A DNA stretch of 51,300 nt from Ilumatobacteraceae bacterium (GCA_022843125.1 JALHOG010000035.1:1-51300); one strand, 5' to 3'. Positions 35,753-45,683 are shown, counted from the stretch's first letter. Notes: generated from the sequence alone by a model not told the origin. Numbers and translations: made by a program.

Positions 35753-37450
35753 GTGTTCCAGTCATCCAATTTTCGACTGAAGGCCGGGCGGGGGAAACCG
35801 GCCGCACTGCTGGTGGGCATGGCGCTCATCGCCGCAGCATGCGGTGGTGACTCCGATGAACCGGACGCCGCCGAGACGGCGGCCACTGCCGAGGCGACCG
35901 CCGACGCAGGTGAAACCGCCGACGCGGCTGACACCGCCGAGGCGGCTGACACCGCCGAGACCGCACCAGCGGACGACGGTGGCGAGACGGCGCCCGCCGA
36001 CGACACCGCACCAGCGGAAGGCGGTGGCGACACCACGCTCGTCGCGACGCTTCCGCAGGAACCGGCGAGCTGGAACTACTGGGAGGTCGCTGCCAACGCG
36101 CTGCGCTTCCCGACGTTCTACAACGTCCAGGAGACGATGGTGGAGCTGCTGCCCGACAGCACGATCGTGCCGATGCTCGCCGAGGCCTGGGAGATCAGCG
36201 ATGACGGCCTGACGTACACGTTCACGATCCGCGAGGCGAAGTTCCATGACGGGTCCGATCTCGACTCGGCCGACGTGGTCTACTCGATGAACAAGAACGC
36301 CGAGTCGCCGCTGAGCAAGCTCAGCGCCCCACACCTGAACGTCACGAGCGTCGAGGCCATCGACGATCGGACGGTCGTCATCACGCTCAGCCAGCCGAGC
36401 GCCACGTTCCTGAAGGAACTGGGCAACTCGGCCGGGTACGTCGTCCCCGAGAACTTCCTCGAGGAGAACGACGCCAACAGTGTGATGATCGGAACCGGGC
36501 CGTTCGTGTTCGCCGACTACAAGCCCGACACGAGCCTGACGTTCACGAGGTTCGAGGACTACTGGGGCGAGAAGCCGTACTTCGAGACCATCGACTGGCG
36601 CTTCGTCGACGACGAGACGGCAGCGCTCAACGGTCTGCAGGCCGGCGAGTACGACTTCGTCACCGCAGTGCTCGCCGAGGGCATCCCTCGTGTCGAGTCG
36701 TTCACCGAGGACTCGCAGTTCAAGGTCCTCTTCGAGAGCGCCGGTGAGGTCTCGTACCTCTGGCTCAACGTCAACGAGCCGGCGTTCCAGGACGAGCGTG
36801 TCCGCCAGGCGATCGCCCATGCGATCAACCGTGAGGAGGCGATCGGCGTGTACGAAGGCTACGCCGACCCGAGCTGCCTGATGGTCGTCCCGCACGCCGA
36901 GCCGTACAACAGCGACTACTGCCCGTACCCGTACGACCCCGAGGGCGCCATGGCGCTGCTCGCCGAGGCCGGCTACGAGGATCTCGAGATCGACTATCCG
37001 TTCACGACGGTTGCATCGCACCCGTTCACGATGGAGGTCCTCACGCAGCAGTTGGGTGCCATCGGCATCACGGTCAACAGCCGTGGCGAAGACCTCACCA
37101 CGTGGCTCGACAAGACGTGGACGCAGGGCAACTACGGCATGAGCGAGATCCGTGACTCGGCCAACATCCTGCAGTACGGCTGCGAGGGCGGTCGCGAACC
37201 GTTGGGCAAGAGCACGCAGCTGTGCATCCCCGAGTTCGAGGACAAGTTGGCCGTGGCCGACTCGTTCATCGACGAGGAGGAGTACCTCGCGGCGATGTCG
37301 GATCTGGTCAACACCTTCGCCGACCTGGCCTGGGTGACCGTGATCGCAGCGCCGAAGGTGCCGATGATCATGACCGCCAACCTGGAGGGCATCCAGGAAG
37401 TGCGCGTCAACAACGCCATCGACCTCGGATCGGCTCGCTGGTCCGACTGA
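35753..37450 (+). CDS. ABC transporter substrate-binding lipoprotein (SBP_bac_5, peptide/sugar type)
   Basis: From GTG 35753 (after GGGGAGG) the product is 565 residues. A lipobox, ALIAAACGG, places the lipidated Cys at about residue 30. A low-complexity acidic Ala/Asp/Glu/Thr linker of roughly 60 residues follows, with an exact 18-bp DNA repeat. The family-5 binding domain then begins VATLPQEPASWNYW and includes YTFTIREAKFHDGSDLDSADVV-like and MIGTGPFVFADY segments. Family-5 binders carry peptides, nickel or oligosaccharides. With the downstream sugar-type enzymes, a carbohydrate or glycoside ligand is more likely here, by inference. Confidence 0.9.
   Translation: MFQSSNFRLKAGRGKPAALLVGMALIAAACGGDSDEPDAAETAATAEATADAGETADAADTAEAADTAETAPADDGGETAPADDTAPAEGGGDTTLVATLPQEPASWNYWEVAANALRFPTFYNVQETMVELLPDSTIVPMLAEAWEISDDGLTYTFTIREAKFHDGSDLDSADVVYSMNKNAESPLSKLSAPHLNVTSVEAIDDRTVVITLSQPSATFLKELGNSAGYVVPENFLEENDANSVMIGTGPFVFADYKPDTSLTFTRFEDYWGEKPYFETIDWRFVDDETAALNGLQAGEYDFVTAVLAEGIPRVESFTEDSQFKVLFESAGEVSYLWLNVNEPAFQDERVRQAIAHAINREEAIGVYEGYADPSCLMVVPHAEPYNSDYCPYPYDPEGAMALLAEAGYEDLEIDYPFTTVASHPFTMEVLTQQLGAIGITVNSRGEDLTTWLDKTWTQGNYGMSEIRDSANILQYGCEGGREPLGKSTQLCIPEFEDKLAVADSFIDEEEYLAAMSDLVNTFADLAWVTVIAAPKVPMIMTANLEGIQEVRVNNAIDLGSARWSD
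35924..35959 (+). repeat. two tandem 18-bp repeats in the lipoprotein linker
   Basis: GCGGCTGACACCGCCGAG occurs twice without a gap and in frame, encoding the acidic Ala-rich spacer after the lipobox. Confidence 0.85.
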
Positions 37451-37567
37451 TCATCTGGCGGGCCGGTCACGGCTTCGCCCGACGCACGCAGTCAACGGTC
37501 GTCCGGTACGGCGATTTCGCCGGCCGGACGGCCGTTGGCGTAGCTCGCGCAGGATCTGAATGAATCA

Positions 37568-38524
37568 ATGATCAGACACACACTTCGCTCTCTCGCCACG
37601 CTGTTGTTCGCTGCGCTCGTGGGGTCCATCGTCGTGTTCGTCCTCGTGAACATGCTCGGCGGCGACATCGTCACGGTGCTCCTCGGTAAGGAAGCCGGCC
37701 CCGGGGACGTGCAGTTCATGCGCGACGAGCTCGGCATCGACCGACCGCTCGTGGTGCAGTACCTCGACTGGCTCCGCGGTGTGGCCACCGGTGACCTGGG
37801 GACGTCGTACGGCATGGGCTACGACATCTTCGACGAGATCGTGCGGCGGCTCGAGCCCACGCTCATGATCACCCTGGGTGGGCTCCTCGTGTCGATCCCG
37901 CTCGCGCTGCTGCTCGGCACCTACTCGGCCACGAACGCCAAGAAGGTGCGCGGCGGCGTCATCGACGTCTTCTCCCAGGTCGGCGTCGCGATCCCGGCCT
38001 TCTGGGCCGGGTTGCTCCTCGTGCTCGTCTTCGCCGTCCGCCTCGGCTGGCTCCCCACGGGCGGATACGTGCCGTTGAGCGAGGATCCCATCGAAACGCT
38101 CCGCTCGATCATCCTGCCCGTCATGGCGCTGAGCCTGGGCGTCACCGCCGTGTTCACGAGGTACGTCCGCACGGCGATGATCGACGTGATGAACGAGGAC
38201 TTCATGCGAGCCGCCATGGCCCGTGGCCGAACCCGCCGTGGGGCGGCGCTGTTCCACGGGGTCCGCAACGCATCGATCCCGCTGGTCACCGTCGCCGCGC
38301 TGCAGTTCGGTCAGTTGATCGCAGGTGCGGTCGTCGTCGAGAACGTGTTCGTGCTACCCGGCATCGGTCGCCTGATCGTCACCGCCACGCTCGGTCGCGA
38401 GGTCGTCGTCGTGCAATCGCTGGCGCTCGTGATCATGCTGTTCATCCTGGTCCTGAACTTCCTGGTCGACATCGCCTACGGCTTCCTCGACCCTCGAATC
38501 CGCGACAAGGCCGAATCCCAATGA
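37568..38524 (+). CDS. ABC transporter permease, DppB-like
   Basis: A 318-residue inner-membrane permease with about six helices. It carries the EAA-like cytoplasmic loop near RAAMARGRTRRGAAL and the DppB-type N-terminal region with DELGIDRPLVVQYLDWL and GDLGTSYGM. It pairs with the DppC-like protein whose gene overlaps by 4 bp (ATGA). The 117-bp gap after the lipoprotein gene shows no gene or strong terminator, so read-through is likely. Confidence 0.92.
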   Translation: MIRHTLRSLATLLFAALVGSIVVFVLVNMLGGDIVTVLLGKEAGPGDVQFMRDELGIDRPLVVQYLDWLRGVATGDLGTSYGMGYDIFDEIVRRLEPTLMITLGGLLVSIPLALLLGTYSATNAKKVRGGVIDVFSQVGVAIPAFWAGLLLVLVFAVRLGWLPTGGYVPLSEDPIETLRSIILPVMALSLGVTAVFTRYVRTAMIDVMNEDFMRAAMARGRTRRGAALFHGVRNASIPLVTVAALQFGQLIAGAVVVENVFVLPGIGRLIVTATLGREVVVVQSLALVIMLFILVLNFLVDIAYGFLDPRIRDKAESQ

Positions 38525-39426
38525 GCGTCACCGATATCGACACCGTGCCCGACGTCGACACAGCGATCCCGGCTGCACCGAAGTCGTTGTGGCGGCGCCT
38601 CCGGCGTCTGCCGATCACGCTCTACCTCGGCGGGGCGCTCGTCTCGATCTTCGTCTTCGTCGCGTTGCTGTCGTTCGTGTGGACGCCCTACCCCCCGAAC
38701 CAGCTGAACATGTCGAACCGGCTCGCGCCCCCTGGAACACCCGGGTTCTTCCTGGGCACCGACCGTGGAGGCCGCGACGTGATGACCGAGCTGATGCTCG
38801 GCGCCCGGAACTCGCTCTACGTGAGCGTCGTGTCGACCGTCGTGGCGATGGTCGTCGGATCGGCGATCGGGCTCGCGGTCGCCGGCTCCAATCGCTACTT
38901 CCAGGGCCCGCTGACCCGGCTCGTCGACGCCGGTCTTGCGTTGCCGGGCATCCTGACCGCGCTCGTGCTCGCCGCGAAGCTCGGCCCGGGCAACACCACG
39001 GCCACGCTCGCCATCATCATCTGGCAGATCCCCGTCGCCGCTCGCGTCACGATCGGCCCGGCACGGCAGGTGTTGGCGCTCGACTTCGTCGAGGCGGCGT
39101 ACGGCTACGGGCGACGCAAGCCGTACATCCTGGTCCGCCACGTCCTGCAGAACATCAGCCCGCTGCTGATCGTCCTCGGCTCGGTCATGTTCGCGGCGGC
39201 GATCCTGATCGAGGCCGCACTGGCGTTCCTCGGCGTCGGCGTCCAGCCGCCCACGTCATCGTGGGGTCGGTTCCTCAACGAGACGCAGGCACTCCTCGAC
39301 GCAGCGCCGTATCTCATGTTCTTCCCGGGGCTGGCGATCGTGTTCACGGCGCTGGGGTTCAACCTCCTCGGCGACGGGCTGCGCACCGTCCTCGACCCCC
39401 AGCAATCCAGGAGCGGTCTGTCCTGA
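38521..39426 (+). CDS. ABC transporter permease, DppC-like
   Basis: The 301-residue partner permease has the DppC signature GTDRGGRDVMTELMLGARNSL after the first helix and the loop DFVEAAYGYGRRKPYILVRHVLQN, where the ATPases dock. A cytosolic N-terminal tail precedes the first membrane helix. Its stop codon overlaps the start of the next ATPase gene (TGATG). Confidence 0.92.
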   Translation: MSVTDIDTVPDVDTAIPAAPKSLWRRLRRLPITLYLGGALVSIFVFVALLSFVWTPYPPNQLNMSNRLAPPGTPGFFLGTDRGGRDVMTELMLGARNSLYVSVVSTVVAMVVGSAIGLAVAGSNRYFQGPLTRLVDAGLALPGILTALVLAAKLGPGNTTATLAIIIWQIPVAARVTIGPARQVLALDFVEAAYGYGRRKPYILVRHVLQNISPLLIVLGSVMFAAAILIEAALAFLGVGVQPPTSSWGRFLNETQALLDAAPYLMFFPGLAIVFTALGFNLLGDGLRTVLDPQQSRSGLS

Positions 39427-40391
39427 TGCTCGAGATCCGCGACCTCCGCGTCCACATCGACGGACACGAGATCATCCACATCGACGAGCTCGACCTGCCG
39501 CCGGGAGCCCGGTTGGGGCTGGTCGGCGAGTCCGGCTCGGGCAAGACGATGACCGCCAAGGCCATCGCCGGTCTGCTGCCGGCGGAGGCGAAGGTGTCCG
39601 GCACCGTGCGCTTCGACGGCAATGACCTCCTCGCACTCAACGATGCGCAGTTCGCCAGGATCCGCGGGAAGCGGATCGGTTTCGTCTTCCAGGACCCGGC
39701 GCGTTCGTTGAACCCGATGATGCGGATCGGCCGGCAGGTGTCCGAGGCGATCCGGCTGCACACCGATCTCAAGGGACGGGCGATCACCGACAAGGTCGTC
39801 GAACTGCTCACCCAGGTGCAGCTGCCCGATCCTGCCTCGCTCGTGCGTCGCTACCCACACCAGCTCTCGGGCGGCCAGCAGCAGCGGGTGATGATCGCCG
39901 CCGCGATCGCCGCCGACCCCGAGTTGCTGATCGCCGACGAACCCACGACCGCCCTCGACGTCACCGTCCAGGCCGAGATCCTCCGGTTGCTGATCTCCCT
40001 GAGCGAGGAGCGGCAGATGAGCGTGCTGTTCGTCAGCCACGACCTCGGCGTCATCCGCTACGTCTGTGACCGGGTCGCCGTGATCTACGGCGGGCACGTC
40101 GCCGAGACCGGCAGCGTCGACGACGTGATCGACCGCCCGCGGCACCGCTACACGTCGGCGCTGCTGGCGGCCAATCCGGGCATGCCGAAGGACGATGACT
40201 TCGCAGCCTTCATGGGCCAGCGGCTGCACACGATCCCCGGTTCCGTCCCCGCAGTCGGGCGGTTCCCGAGCGGTTGCCGATTCCGCAACCGGTGCGGGCA
40301 CGCGTCGGCAGCGTGTGCCTCGATCCCGTCGCCCGTCACCGGGGCGGACGGTCATCGGTATTCCTGCTGGAACCCGGGCGGGGAGGACTGA
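39426..40391 (+). CDS. ABC transporter ATPase, DppD-like
   Basis: A 321-residue ATPase: Walker A GESGSGKTM, Q-loop FVFQDPARSLNP, signature LSGGQQQR, Walker B LLIADEPTTALD and switch His in FVSHDLGV. A C-terminal oligopeptide-transporter extension has the Cys-containing CRFRNRCGHASAACAS motif, which in this branch binds an iron-sulfur cluster. The start at 39426 follows from the TGATG overlap with the permease; the longer open frame upstream only shadows that gene. Confidence 0.93.
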   Translation: MLEIRDLRVHIDGHEIIHIDELDLPPGARLGLVGESGSGKTMTAKAIAGLLPAEAKVSGTVRFDGNDLLALNDAQFARIRGKRIGFVFQDPARSLNPMMRIGRQVSEAIRLHTDLKGRAITDKVVELLTQVQLPDPASLVRRYPHQLSGGQQQRVMIAAAIAADPELLIADEPTTALDVTVQAEILRLLISLSEERQMSVLFVSHDLGVIRYVCDRVAVIYGGHVAETGSVDDVIDRPRHRYTSALLAANPGMPKDDDFAAFMGQRLHTIPGSVPAVGRFPSGCRFRNRCGHASAACASIPSPVTGADGHRYSCWNPGGED

Positions 40392-40396
40392 TCGAG

Positions 40397-41194
40397 ATGG
40401 CGATCGTCGACATCGACGACATGTACTTCCACTACCCCCGCGCCGCCCTCGGCGAGGGCGACGAAGGGTGGACGCTCCGGGGCATCTCGTTCGAGGTCAC
40501 CGCCGGCTCGACCCTGGGCATCGTCGGGGAGTCTGGGTCGGGCAAGTCGACCTTGATCAGGGTGATGTGCGGATTGCTCCGCCACCAACGCGGGACGGTG
40601 CGGTTCGAGGGCCAGGAGATCGGCGAGTTCCGAGGGAAAGGCGCGAACGAGCTGCGTCGGAAGAACCAGATCGTGTTCCAGAACCCCCGCCGATCGCTCG
40701 ACCCGCGGATGACGATCCGCCGTTCGCTCACCGAACCGATGCGGGCGTTGCAGGGTCGCAAGCCCGACGACGACGAGCTGATCGTGTCGCTCGAGAAGGT
40801 CGGTCTGGGCCGCGAGGTGCTCCCGCGGTTCCCCCACCAGCTCTCCGGCGGGCAGTTGCAGCGGGTCGGCATCGCGCGCTCGCTGTCGGTCGACCCGACC
40901 ATCCTCTACGCCGACGAGCCCGTCAGCGCGTTGGACGTCTCGGTGCAGGCACAGGTGCTCAACCTGCTGATGGACCTGCGCGACGAGCTCAACCTCACCC
41001 TCGTGATGGTGTCGCACGATCTCGGCGTGGTCAGCCGGATGTGCGAGGAGATCATCGTCATGCGCGACGGCCGCATCGTCGAGGCGGGCAGGACCGACGC
41101 AGTGCTCACACGTCCCGAGTCCGAGTACACCGCAGCGCTGCTCGCCGCCGCCCGGCTCGCCAGCCTCGAGCGCGAGGTCGAAGCGCCGGGGTGA
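40397..41194 (+). CDS. ABC transporter ATPase, DppF-like
   Basis: A 265-residue ATPase with Walker A GESGSGKST, IVFQNPRRSLDP, LSGGQLQR, Walker B LYADEPVSALD and VSHDLGV. It lacks the long Cys-rich tail of the preceding ATPase, as a DppF may. It starts 5 bp after the DppD-like gene, behind GGGAGG. Together the five genes form one peptide-type importer. Confidence 0.93.
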   Translation: MAIVDIDDMYFHYPRAALGEGDEGWTLRGISFEVTAGSTLGIVGESGSGKSTLIRVMCGLLRHQRGTVRFEGQEIGEFRGKGANELRRKNQIVFQNPRRSLDPRMTIRRSLTEPMRALQGRKPDDDELIVSLEKVGLGREVLPRFPHQLSGGQLQRVGIARSLSVDPTILYADEPVSALDVSVQAQVLNLLMDLRDELNLTLVMVSHDLGVVSRMCEEIIVMRDGRIVEAGRTDAVLTRPESEYTAALLAAARLASLEREVEAPG

Positions 41195-41231
41195 ACGGCG
41201 CTCCGGTCGTCGAGGAGGGAGTCGCACCGTC

Positions 41232-42251
41232 ATGGAGTACCGACAGCTGGGGAACACGGGCATCAGCGCATCCGTGCTCGGGTTCGGGACGTGGCCGATC
41301 GGTGGCACCCAACACGTCGGCGACTACGGGGCCGTCAGCACCGACGACGCCCTCGCTGCGATCCGCCGGGCGCTCGACCTCGGCGTGACCCTGTTCGACG
41401 CCGCTCCCGCCTACGGCAACGGGCACGCCGAACGCATCCTCGGTGAGGCGCTCGGCTCGCGCCGCGACGAGGCGGTCGTGGTGACCAAGTGCGCGGTCCA
41501 CTGGGACTACGACGCGGAGACGTGGGTGACGACGTCGAACCACGACGACATCGTCCGCTCCGCCGAGGACAGCCTCCGGCGGATCGGCACCGACCGGCTC
41601 GACGTGCTGCTCATCCACGTCCCCGACCCCAACGGATCGCCGGAGGGGTCGATGGCCGCCTTCGCCGAGCTGGTTGCGTCGGGCAAGGTGCGTGCGGTGG
41701 GCGTGTCGAACTTCACCGTCGAGCAGCTCGACGAGTACCGGCAGCACGGGCAGATCCAGGTGCAGCAGGTCGGGTACAACATGGTCGACCGGCGTGCCGA
41801 GTCGGTGATGTTCCCGCGCTGCGCGGAGCTCGGCATCGGGCTCATGACGTACGGCGCGCTGTGTCACGGTCTGTTCTCGGGCACCTGGGACGAAGATCTC
41901 GTGCTCCCCGACGACGACTGGCGGTCGAAGGGCGACGTGTTCGGCCTCCCGCTGTTCGCCGGCGACAACCTGCGACACAACGTCCGCGTCGCGACGCGGC
42001 TCGCCGACTTCGCGGCCACGATCGGTCTGACCCTCCCGCAGCTGGCGATCGCCTGGGTGGTGCGCAACAGCCATGTCGCGACAGCGCTGGCGGGCATGTG
42101 CACGCCCGGCGAGGTCGAGGAGAACGTGCGGGCCGTCACGAGTCCGCTCGGCACCGACGATCTCGCGGCCGTCGACGAGATCCTCGCCGACGCCGTCGGG
42201 ACGCAGGGCGCCGCGCACTACGTGGTCAACGAGCACCCCGCAGACGGATGA
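41232..42251 (+). CDS. aldo/keto reductase (sugar dehydrogenase type)
   Basis: The 339-residue protein is a TIM-barrel aldo/keto reductase: LGFGTWPIGG, FDAAPAYGNGHAERILG (catalytic Asp and Tyr), VVTKCAV (Lys), LLIHVPDP in place of the usual LxxHxPD strand, and VRAVGVSNFTVEQL. Related enzymes oxidise L-fucose or D-threo-aldoses to lactones, or reduce ketones. A GGAGGGAG ribosome-binding site supports ATG 41232. It follows the transporter genes and is followed at 10 bp by a sugar-acid-type dehydratase, which fits an oxidative sugar route. Confidence 0.9.
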   Translation: MEYRQLGNTGISASVLGFGTWPIGGTQHVGDYGAVSTDDALAAIRRALDLGVTLFDAAPAYGNGHAERILGEALGSRRDEAVVVTKCAVHWDYDAETWVTTSNHDDIVRSAEDSLRRIGTDRLDVLLIHVPDPNGSPEGSMAAFAELVASGKVRAVGVSNFTVEQLDEYRQHGQIQVQQVGYNMVDRRAESVMFPRCAELGIGLMTYGALCHGLFSGTWDEDLVLPDDDWRSKGDVFGLPLFAGDNLRHNVRVATRLADFAATIGLTLPQLAIAWVVRNSHVATALAGMCTPGEVEENVRAVTSPLGTDDLAAVDEILADAVGTQGAAHYVVNEHPADG

Positions 42252-42261
42252 TCGGGCTGCG

Positions 42262-43461
42262 ATGAAGATCGTTGCGATCGAGACGATCGTCCCGGGTGAG
42301 CAGTCGCCGTTGCCGTCGTTGGTCCTCGTGCGCGTCCACACCGACAGCGGACTGGTCGGGTGTGGGGAGACCTACTACACGCCGCATGCGGTGAGCACCT
42401 ACATCCACGAGTTCCTCGCCCCGCTCGTGATGGGGATGGATGCGACCGCCCCGGAGGCGCTGTGGGACACGGCGTACCGCGCGGCCGCGAAGTTCGGTGG
42501 CAAGGGCCTCGAGCTGCGAGCCCTGTCGGCGGTCGACCTCGCCGCGTGGGACCTGGTCGCGCAGGCGGCCGGGATGCCGCTGTACAACGTGCTGGGTGGC
42601 CCGGTGTCGCCGTCGGTGCCCACCTACAACACCTGTGCCGGCCCGACGTACGGCAGGGGTTGGCGCCCCGGTTACGGCGACGCGAGCGACGCGGGCCGGT
42701 ACGACGACCTCACGGGCTTCCTCGATCGGCCGGCCGAGCTGGCCCAGGAGCTGATCGACGAGGGCTTCGCCGGCATGAAGATCTGGCCGTTCGACCAGAT
42801 CGCGAAGGAGCGCGGCGGCACGGTCATCACCGCCGCCGACCTCGCTCGGGGCCTGGAACCGTTCCGGCTCATCCGCGAAGCGGTCGGCCGGCGCATCGAC
42901 GTCATGGCGGAGGGCCACGGGTTCTGGTCGCTCGGCGCCGCCCAGGCCATCGCCCACGGTCTCGAACAGTACGAGCCGGCGTGGATCGAGGATCTGATCC
43001 TCGCCGACAGCCCGGAGGCGCTCGCCGAGCTGAAGCGGTCGACCACGATCCCGGTGCTCGCGAGCGAGTACCTCATGACGAGGTTCGAGTACGCGCCGAT
43101 GATCCGCAGCGGCGCCGTCGACCACGTGATGATCGACCCCACGTGGTGTGGCGGGATCACCGAGGCGCGCCGGATCATCGCGCTCGCCGACGCGGCACGG
43201 CTCCCGGTGACGTTCCACGACTGCACCGGACCGTTCACGCTGCTCGCCGGGATCCACCTCGCCCTGAGCTCGACGAACGCCAGCTATCAGGAAGTGGTAC
43301 GCGGGTACCTGCGCGTCGTCTATCCCGAGTTCCTGGACGACCCGATCGAGCTCGTCGACGGCCGCCTGCTCCCGCCCACACGACCCGGCATCGGCGGGGC
43401 GCTCCGGTCGGACGTCGTCGACCGTCCCGGTGTCGAGCAGCGGTGGAGCCGGCTCTCGTGA
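42262..43461 (+). CDS. enolase-superfamily dehydratase (mandelate racemase/muconate lactonizing family)
   Basis: A 399-residue protein with the MR/MLE N-terminal capping domain (VLVRVHTDSGLVGCGETYY) and C-terminal barrel. AALSAVDLAAWDL-like sequence, GFAGMKIWPFD with a catalytic-type Lys, DVMAEGHGFWS (metal ligands) and PAWIEDLI are visible, with later FHDCTGPF holding a His. Members dehydrate acid sugars such as galactonate, mannonate or fuconate. The H and D/E set suggests a D-mannonate/galactonate-type dehydratase, but subgroup assignment by eye is unsafe. Confidence 0.88.
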   Translation: MKIVAIETIVPGEQSPLPSLVLVRVHTDSGLVGCGETYYTPHAVSTYIHEFLAPLVMGMDATAPEALWDTAYRAAAKFGGKGLELRALSAVDLAAWDLVAQAAGMPLYNVLGGPVSPSVPTYNTCAGPTYGRGWRPGYGDASDAGRYDDLTGFLDRPAELAQELIDEGFAGMKIWPFDQIAKERGGTVITAADLARGLEPFRLIREAVGRRIDVMAEGHGFWSLGAAQAIAHGLEQYEPAWIEDLILADSPEALAELKRSTTIPVLASEYLMTRFEYAPMIRSGAVDHVMIDPTWCGGITEARRIIALADAARLPVTFHDCTGPFTLLAGIHLALSSTNASYQEVVRGYLRVVYPEFLDDPIELVDGRLLPPTRPGIGGALRSDVVDRPGVEQRWSRLS

Positions 43462-43516
43462 TCACTCGTGAACGAGCGTCGTACTCGGCGCATGACGGAG
43501 AGGGGATCTGAACGAC

Positions 43517-44611
43517 ATGGTGCGCGCTGCCGTCATGCATGCGGTCGGGTCGCCGATGGAGATCGAGGAGATCGCCGTCGCGACGCCGAGAGGTCGCGAG
43601 GTGCTGGTCCGGCCGGTTGCGGCGGGGCTGTGCCACAGCGACCTGCTCTTCCTCGACGGGTTGTGGCCGCACCCCGTCCCGACCATCCTCGGTCACGAGG
43701 TGGCCGGCGTCGTCGAAGCGGTCGGCCCCGAGGTGACCAGCGTCCAGGTGGGCGACCACGTGCTCGGGTGTGCCGGCGGCGGCTGCCACGAGTGCCGGTA
43801 CTGCGTCAGCGGTCGGCCGATCATCTGCACCAACCGCAACCACGACCGCCCGACGTCCGACGAGCAACGGCTCCGCCTGGCCGACGGGACACCGGTCCAC
43901 CAGTACGGGCAGCTGAGCGCGTTCGCCGAATTGATGCTCGTGCACGAGCACGCCGTCGTGCGGATCGACCCCGATGTCGATCTGCACACGGCATCGATCG
44001 TGGGCTGCGCCGTGGCGACCGGGCTCGGCGCGGTGTTCAACACCGCGAAGGTGCCGGCCGGGGCCACGGTCGTCGTGACCGGCGTCGGCGGGGTCGGGCT
44101 GAACGCCGTGCAGGGTGCGCGCATCGCCGGTGCGTCGCAGATCATCGCCGTCGACATCGTCCCCGGGAAGCTCGAGTTCGCCCGGGTGATGGGCGCGACC
44201 GCGCTCGTCGACGCGTCGTCCACCTCGGCGGTCGACGCCGTGCGGGAGCTCACGGGTGGCGGGGCCGACTTCGTGTTCGAGACGAGCGGGGTACCGAGCG
44301 TCGCCGAGTCGTGCATGGCGATGGTCGGCAACGGCGGCACGGTCGTGCTGGTCGGCATCCCCTCGCAACACACGACGATCTCGATCACGCCGGCCGACCT
44401 GATCCCTCGCGAGATCGCGATCCTGACGTCGCACGTCGGATCGCTGCGGCCGAGCGTCGATCTGCCGAGGTACGTCGACCTCGCCACGCGCGGCCTGCTC
44501 GACCTCGGGTCACTCGTGTCGAGTCGGTTCTCGCTCGACCAGGTCAACGAGGGCTTCGCCGCCATGCCGTCCGGATCCACTGCCCGCTCGATCGTCGTGT
44601 TCGACCACTGA
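43517..44611 (+). CDS. zinc-dependent alcohol dehydrogenase (MDR family)
   Basis: The 364-residue product has catalytic zinc ligands in GLCHSDLL and LGHEVAG, the four-Cys structural zinc lobe CHECRYCVSGRPIIC, and the NAD-binding Rossmann loop GVGGVGLNAVQGARIAG. It oxidises an alcohol or polyol with NAD or reverses this. GGAGAGGGG lies before ATG 43517. It is part of the rightward operon and may oxidise a secondary hydroxyl of the cluster's substrate. Confidence 0.92.
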   Translation: MVRAAVMHAVGSPMEIEEIAVATPRGREVLVRPVAAGLCHSDLLFLDGLWPHPVPTILGHEVAGVVEAVGPEVTSVQVGDHVLGCAGGGCHECRYCVSGRPIICTNRNHDRPTSDEQRLRLADGTPVHQYGQLSAFAELMLVHEHAVVRIDPDVDLHTASIVGCAVATGLGAVFNTAKVPAGATVVVTGVGGVGLNAVQGARIAGASQIIAVDIVPGKLEFARVMGATALVDASSTSAVDAVRELTGGGADFVFETSGVPSVAESCMAMVGNGGTVVLVGIPSQHTTISITPADLIPREIAILTSHVGSLRPSVDLPRYVDLATRGLLDLGSLVSSRFSLDQVNEGFAAMPSGSTARSIVVFDH

Positions 44612-44627
44612 TGTGTGAGACCGCGAC

Positions 44628-45683
44628 ATGATCTGCCCGCTCAGGCTCCCCGACAACCGGGTCCCCGTCTACTACGAGGGCGGGTCGGGCATCGACCGCT
44701 TCCGGGGTCTGCCGACCGACACCCGCAGCGGGCCGGAGGACTGGGTGGCGTCCCTGTGCCGGTTGCCGGCATCGATCGTCGGCCCCGACGGCCCGCCTGA
44801 TGCGGGACTGTCGACCACGGTCGAGGGGCACGTGCTGGCCGACCTGGTCGGCGCCGATCCGGTCGGCTGGCTCGGCTCGTCGCTCGCGGCGCGGTTCGGT
44901 GCCGACAGCGGGCTGCTGGTGAAGCTCCTCGATGCCGGCGAACGCTTGCCGGTGCACTGCCACCCGACGCGAGCGTTCGGCGCCGACCACCTCGGCAGCC
45001 TGTTCGGCAAGACGGAGGGGTGGATCATCCTGGGTGCGGCGCCCGGTGCCACGGTGTGGTTGGGGTTGAGCGACGACGTCGACGTCGCCACGCTCCGGCG
45101 GTGGGTCGACGAGCAGGACGTCGGCTCGATGCTGTCGGCGATGAACGCGATCGAGGTGCAAGCAGGTCAGGTGGTCTACGTACCCGCCGGCCTGCCGCAC
45201 TCGATCGGGCCGGGGGTGTTCCTCACCGAGCTGCAGGAACCCACGTCGTTCTCGGTGCTCGCCGAACACGCGTCGTTCGGCCTCGACGAGCAGCAGGCGA
45301 CGCTCGGTCTCGGTTGGGACGTCGCCCTCGCGTGCTTCGACCTCGGCGGCTACCGAGGCGATCGGTTGGCGGCGCTGCTGCCCGAGCCGGTGGAGCACTC
45401 GGTGCAATCGGGCGGCACCGTGCACGAGCTGTTCCCGTCGGCCGCCGACGAGTTCTTCGCCGCTCGGCGGGTGCGGTGCACCGGCACGGTCGCGCTGGAC
45501 GGGCCCGGCTTCGCCGTGCTCGTGATCACCGGTGGTGCCGGGCGGCTGGCGTGGGACGACGGCGACGAGCCGATCGCGTCGGGCGACACGTGGGTGGTTC
45601 CGTTCGGAGCGGGGCCACTGCGGTTCACCGGGGAACTCGAGGCGATCGTGTGCCTGCCGCCGAACGACGAGGTGGCGGCGTGA
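44628..45683 (+). CDS. class I mannose-6-phosphate isomerase-like cupin protein
   Basis: The 351-residue protein matches type I phosphomannose isomerases: LLVKLLDAGERLPVHCHP (metal His pair), GKTEGWIILGA, VYVPAGLPHSIGPG and FLTELQEPTSFS. In this setting it may isomerise an aldose/ketose phosphate or the free sugar. It overlaps the next SDR gene by 4 bp (GTGA). The first 60 residues are unlike the short typical N-terminus and contain little recognisable motif. Confidence 0.87.
   Translation: MICPLRLPDNRVPVYYEGGSGIDRFRGLPTDTRSGPEDWVASLCRLPASIVGPDGPPDAGLSTTVEGHVLADLVGADPVGWLGSSLAARFGADSGLLVKLLDAGERLPVHCHPTRAFGADHLGSLFGKTEGWIILGAAPGATVWLGLSDDVDVATLRRWVDEQDVGSMLSAMNAIEVQAGQVVYVPAGLPHSIGPGVFLTELQEPTSFSVLAEHASFGLDEQQATLGLGWDVALACFDLGGYRGDRLAALLPEPVEHSVQSGGTVHELFPSAADEFFAARRVRCTGTVALDGPGFAVLVITGGAGRLAWDDGDEPIASGDTWVVPFGAGPLRFTGELEAIVCLPPNDEVAA

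Noticed and set aside
38589..39425. Long N-terminal extension of the DppD-like ATPase frame
   Set aside because: This part overlaps the DppC-like permease gene in another frame; the ATPase starts cleanly at ATG 39426.
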